This document shows, piece by piece, positions 61,841-64,000 of a stretch of 64,000 bases of DNA. The DNA is from Paenibacillus phytorum. GTDB taxonomy: Bacteria > Bacillota > Bacilli > Paenibacillales > NBRC-103111. The notes beneath the pieces were generated by a model. It worked only from the letters and a program-made list of their open reading frames with translations. It had not been told where the DNA came from and searched no databases. Location of the stretch: the NCBI RefSeq assembly GCF_013141715.1, contig NZ_WHOA01000089.1:178455-242454 (forward strand), in the 5' to 3' direction. The first letter of the stretch is position 1. Each line of letters opens with the position of its first letter. A program made the translations under genes and the position numbers.

Positions 61841-62782
61841 CTAAAATAGCGCCTGATCGCGATTAAATTTACGAACGATAGCATTAGACACGAGCACCAA
61901 TACGAAGCCAACTAGCGATTGATACAGGCCAGCTGCGGAAGACATACCAAGATCTCCAAGCTGCAGCAAACCCCTATATACATAAGTGTCGATGACGTTG
62001 GTTACCGGAAGCAGCATGCCGGAATCAAGCGGTACCTGATAGAACAATCCGAAGTCCGCGTAAAAAATACGTCCGATGGACAACAGTACCATAGTTGTAA
62101 TGACCGGCATCAGCAAAGGAACCGTAATGTGGCGAATTTGCTGCCATTTGCTCGCGCCGTCAATTTTCGCAGCCTCGTAATATTCATTGTCGATGCCGAC
62201 AATCGCTGCGATGTAGATGACACAGGAGTATCCGACGCCCTTCCAAGTATTCACAATGACCAGAATGTAAGGCCAGTATTTGGGCTCGTTATACCAAGAC
62301 ACTGGATCTTGGCCGAAGAGCGGAAGGACAATTTTGTTCAAAAAACCATATTCCGAACTCAATAAGCTATACACCAGATAGGCAACGATAACAGCGGATA
62401 AAAAGTAAGGAAGCAGCAGCGCACTCTGATAAAATTTCTTAGCCAGCTGTTTTCTGACCTCATTGAGCATAATCGCCAAGCTGACGGAACAGATGAGTGT
62501 GATCACAATGAACACCGTATTATAGAGCAGCGTATTGCGAGTAATGATGAACGCGTCGCTGGTGCTGAACAAGTATTCGAAGTTTTTGAAGCCGACCCAG
62601 TCGCTTTTCCAAATGCCTTTGGCGTAGTTGATGTTTTTGAAGGCAATGATGGTGCCGAACATCGGTAAATAGTTGTTAAGCAGCAAATAGATGATGCCCG
62701 GCAGCGCCATCAGCCAGAGCGCCTTGTACCTGTTCATCTGTTTCCAAAACGTGCGTTTATTGGTAAGTGGTTTAGTCGTCAT
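61841..62782 (-). CDS. Carbohydrate ABC transporter permease (LplB type)
   Basis: 313 residues with six membrane segments. NRYKALWLMALPGIIYLLLNNYLPMFGTIIAFKNINYAKGIWKSDWVGFKNFEYLF (17-72) and the EAA loop YYEAAKIDGASKWQQIRHITVPLLMPVI near 210-237 place it in the LplB/YtcP-partner group. ATG 62782; AGGAGG is 13 nt upstream, a rather long spacing. First gene of the operon, divergent from the nuclease gene. Confidence 0.92.
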   Translation of the reverse strand: MTTKPLTNKRTFWKQMNRYKALWLMALPGIIYLLLNNYLPMFGTIIAFKNINYAKGIWKSDWVGFKNFEYLFSTSDAFIITRNTLLYNTVFIVITLICSVSLAIMLNEVRKQLAKKFYQSALLLPYFLSAVIVAYLVYSLLSSEYGFLNKIVLPLFGQDPVSWYNEPKYWPYILVIVNTWKGVGYSCVIYIAAIVGIDNEYYEAAKIDGASKWQQIRHITVPLLMPVITTMVLLSIGRIFYADFGLFYQVPLDSGMLLPVTNVIDTYVYRGLLQLGDLGMSSAAGLYQSLVGFVLVLVSNAIVRKFNRDQALF

Positions 62783-62967
62783 AGCAGCGGATGATCCTCC
62801 TTGGTTGATAATCTCATTATATTTTCAATCCAAGGTTCGACCTACCAATCCTGTGACTTCAAATGATACGATTGTGACTACCTTTGTTATTGGACTAGAA
62901 CGATTTAATAGGAATGGGACTGGTGAAGTCTGTAGATTTACCTTATACTCAAAAACAAGTGACGAAG

Positions 62968-63008
62968 AACGTCCCGTTCCATTCTGACGAGTGGTACGGG
63001 ACGTTTTT
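62968..63008 (+). terminator. Terminator-like hairpin in the leader of the nuclease gene
   Basis: AACGTCCCGT-CC pairs with GG-ACGGGACGTT (10 bp, one mismatch, 2 bp) around a 15-nt loop, then TTTTTC and ATTTTTC. It lies about 25 nt before the nuclease ATG, with no upstream plus-strand gene to terminate; an attenuator or the end of a short RNA is possible. Confidence 0.55.
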
Positions 63009-63033
63009 CTATTTTTCTATAGGAGATGAGAAC

Positions 63034-63705
63034 ATGACTTTTGAAAAAGCGCATGCTGCGTTTATCGATTTGCATCTTGACAGTAGGACTGGGGAGCGCC
63101 TGAGTCGATTAAAGAGGGGGCATGGGCATGGTGAATTGTTATTTCTTAACAACGTCTGGTGGCCACTGCGAGGCAGTTTCAAAGACCTCCATCCGGAATA
63201 TGAAGCACACGATTGGCGGGGTAGATCTTACTTTGCCGATTTCGCTTGGCTGTCGGGGATTGTCAAGCTAATCATTGAAGTCAAAGGCTTTGCCACACAC
63301 GTTCGGGATATGGACAGGCAAAAATACTGTAATGAGTTGAATCGTGAAACGTTCCTCCATGCTATGGGTTTTCACGTCATTTCTTTCGCTTACGATGATG
63401 TCGAGAAAAGGCCTGAACTGTGCATTACTTTGCTCCGTATGGTGTTAAGCAGGTATCAGCCCGGACTCGCGCCAGTCTCACGTGCAAGGTTTGCCGAGAA
63501 GGAAATACTCCGACTCGCCATCCAACTGGTTAGGCCGATTCGGCCGAAGGATGTCGAGCAGCATTTTGATATCGATCATAAAACGGCGGTCCTGATGCTG
63601 AAAAAGTTGTGCACAACAGGTTGGCTACTACCTTCACTTCGCCGCAACGGGGAACGGGTGGTTGGGTATGAACTTGGGCAAGGCGTGCTGGATTACTTTG
63701 ATTAA
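63034..63705 (+). CDS. PD-(D/E)XK nuclease-like protein with C-terminal winged-helix-like region
   Basis: ATG 63034 (MTFEKAHAAFIDLHL) is chosen for AGGAG 8 nt upstream; 223 residues. SYFADFAWLSGIVKLIIEVKGFATH (about 75-100) gives D-x(n)-E-x-K, the catalytic core of Vsr/DUF559-like restriction nucleases, followed by an RQKYCNELNRETFLHAMGFHVISFAYDDVEKRP segment also typical of that fold. Residues about 150-223 (AEKEILRLAIQLVRPIRPKDVEQHFDIDHKTAVLMLKKLCTTGWLLP) read as a winged helix with HTH. I do not recognise a named family with both parts. No methylase or helicase partner is adjacent. Confidence 0.65.
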   Translation: MTFEKAHAAFIDLHLDSRTGERLSRLKRGHGHGELLFLNNVWWPLRGSFKDLHPEYEAHDWRGRSYFADFAWLSGIVKLIIEVKGFATHVRDMDRQKYCNELNRETFLHAMGFHVISFAYDDVEKRPELCITLLRMVLSRYQPGLAPVSRARFAEKEILRLAIQLVRPIRPKDVEQHFDIDHKTAVLMLKKLCTTGWLLPSLRRNGERVVGYELGQGVLDYFD

Positions 63706-63757
63706 CTGGAAAACAGGGTGCTAATTTCTCCGTTTAATTGCTTTTCGATTATCTTAA

Positions 63758-63832
63758 AGGAAAACCTCCCGTTAATTCGCCGGAATATGAGGTAATGACC
63801 AAATATTCCGGAATTTAACTGGAGGTTTTCCT
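63758..63832. repeat. Long palindromic element, about 30-bp arms
   Basis: Left arm 63758-63788 begins AGGAAAACCTCC and ends CCGGAATAT; right arm 63803-63832 is its reverse complement apart from one mismatch and a one-base length difference in the middle. The loop is 14 nt. It could be a bidirectional terminator, but its length and symmetry suggest a miniature or REP-like element. Confidence 0.75.
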
Positions 63833-64000
63833 GTTAGACTTAATTCTCATGATATTATTGTAAAATTAGAGGGAGGATTTACCTTTAATATGCGGACAAC
63901 CTGCCATGGTGGGGCTAGGTAAAGGCAAAGGCAAGGTGGCCGGGACATGTTCAATCTCGTCTTACTTATGAAAGGCCAACAGCCGGGCCATAACAGACCT
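63833..64000. other. Window end without recognisable gene
   Basis: GGGAGGA precedes ATG near 63892, but the frame closes after about ten codons. AAAGGCAAAGGCAAGG gives a short purine-rich patch. No conserved protein segment is visible on either strand. Confidence 0.4.

Overview
The window reads as chromosomal DNA of a spore-forming Bacillota, most likely Paenibacillus or a close relative. The grounds are gene content and order: a complete spoIIIA operon flanked by accBC, efp, yqhV, yqhQ/R/O, mntR and the folD-xseAB-ispA-dxs block (the Bacillus subtilis yqh-yqi neighbourhood), plus an accC-asp23-amaP-DUF2273-nusB arrangement, strong GGAGG-type ribosome-binding sites and frequent TTG/GTG starts. 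Base composition is moderate, with GC-rich patches inside a few genes.

Layout. 1-9.2 kb (minus strand): accB-accC, asp23-amaP-DUF2273, nusB, folD, xseA-xseB, ispA and the first 447 codons of dxs (fatty-acid precursor, folate, DNA-repair and isoprenoid housekeeping). 9.3-14.9 kb: spoIIIAA-AH, the mother-cell half of the sporulation feeding-tube channel, with a sigma-E-like promoter. 15-17.7 kb: yqhV, then a plus-strand group for sulfolactate synthesis (comA-comB) and a DUF441 membrane protein. 17.6-24.6 kb: lysC, efp, a Xaa-Pro peptidase, aroQ, yqhR, yqhQ, a small membrane protein, a patatin-like phospholipase and mntR. 24.8-29.1 kb: a decayed splB (spore photoproduct lyase), a Zur-type znuA-znuC-znuB-ccdA operon and a lipoprotein. 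29.2-32.7 kb: metG behind a methionine T-box, yidD, and a solitary IS1595-type zinc-ribbon protein. 32.7-35.5 kb: a plastic region with a G/T-rich minisatellite, a Q/N/T-rich ORF and a 5'-truncated GH42 beta-galactosidase. 35.5-52.6 kb: accessory genes (two AraC regulators, DsbA-like protein, TetL-like exporter, two LtaS-like phosphoglycerol transferases, a YmaF-like His-rich protein, aldose epimerase, CPBP protease, two-component pair, YitT-type protein, sugar dehydrogenase/isomerase pair, DinB). 53-62.8 kb: a GH36 alpha-galactosidase, a fixABCX electron-bifurcation operon and a carbohydrate ABC importer without its ATPase. 63 kb to the end: a PD-(D/E)XK nuclease fused to a C-terminal winged-helix-like region, and a long palindrome.

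Themes. Metal homeostasis (mntR, znuACB), sporulation (spoIIIA, comAB, dead splB) and plant-sugar scavenging (GH42 remnant, GH36, Gfo/Idh plus TIM-barrel enzymes, importer) sit side by side. The less expected signals are non-coding: a hairpin repeat placed directly before the Shine-Dalgarno sequence of folD, nusB, asp23 and accC; an inverted second repeat family; a terminator whose 3' arm is the ribosome-binding site of the next gene; terminator-like hairpins in the leaders of accB and of the nuclease; and an 18-bp motif shared between the minisatellite ORF and an intergenic region 19 kb away. I see no CRISPR array, tRNA or rRNA gene, prophage or complete insertion sequence, and no unmistakable new multi-gene system. 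All homology statements rest on recalled family motifs, not on database searches.
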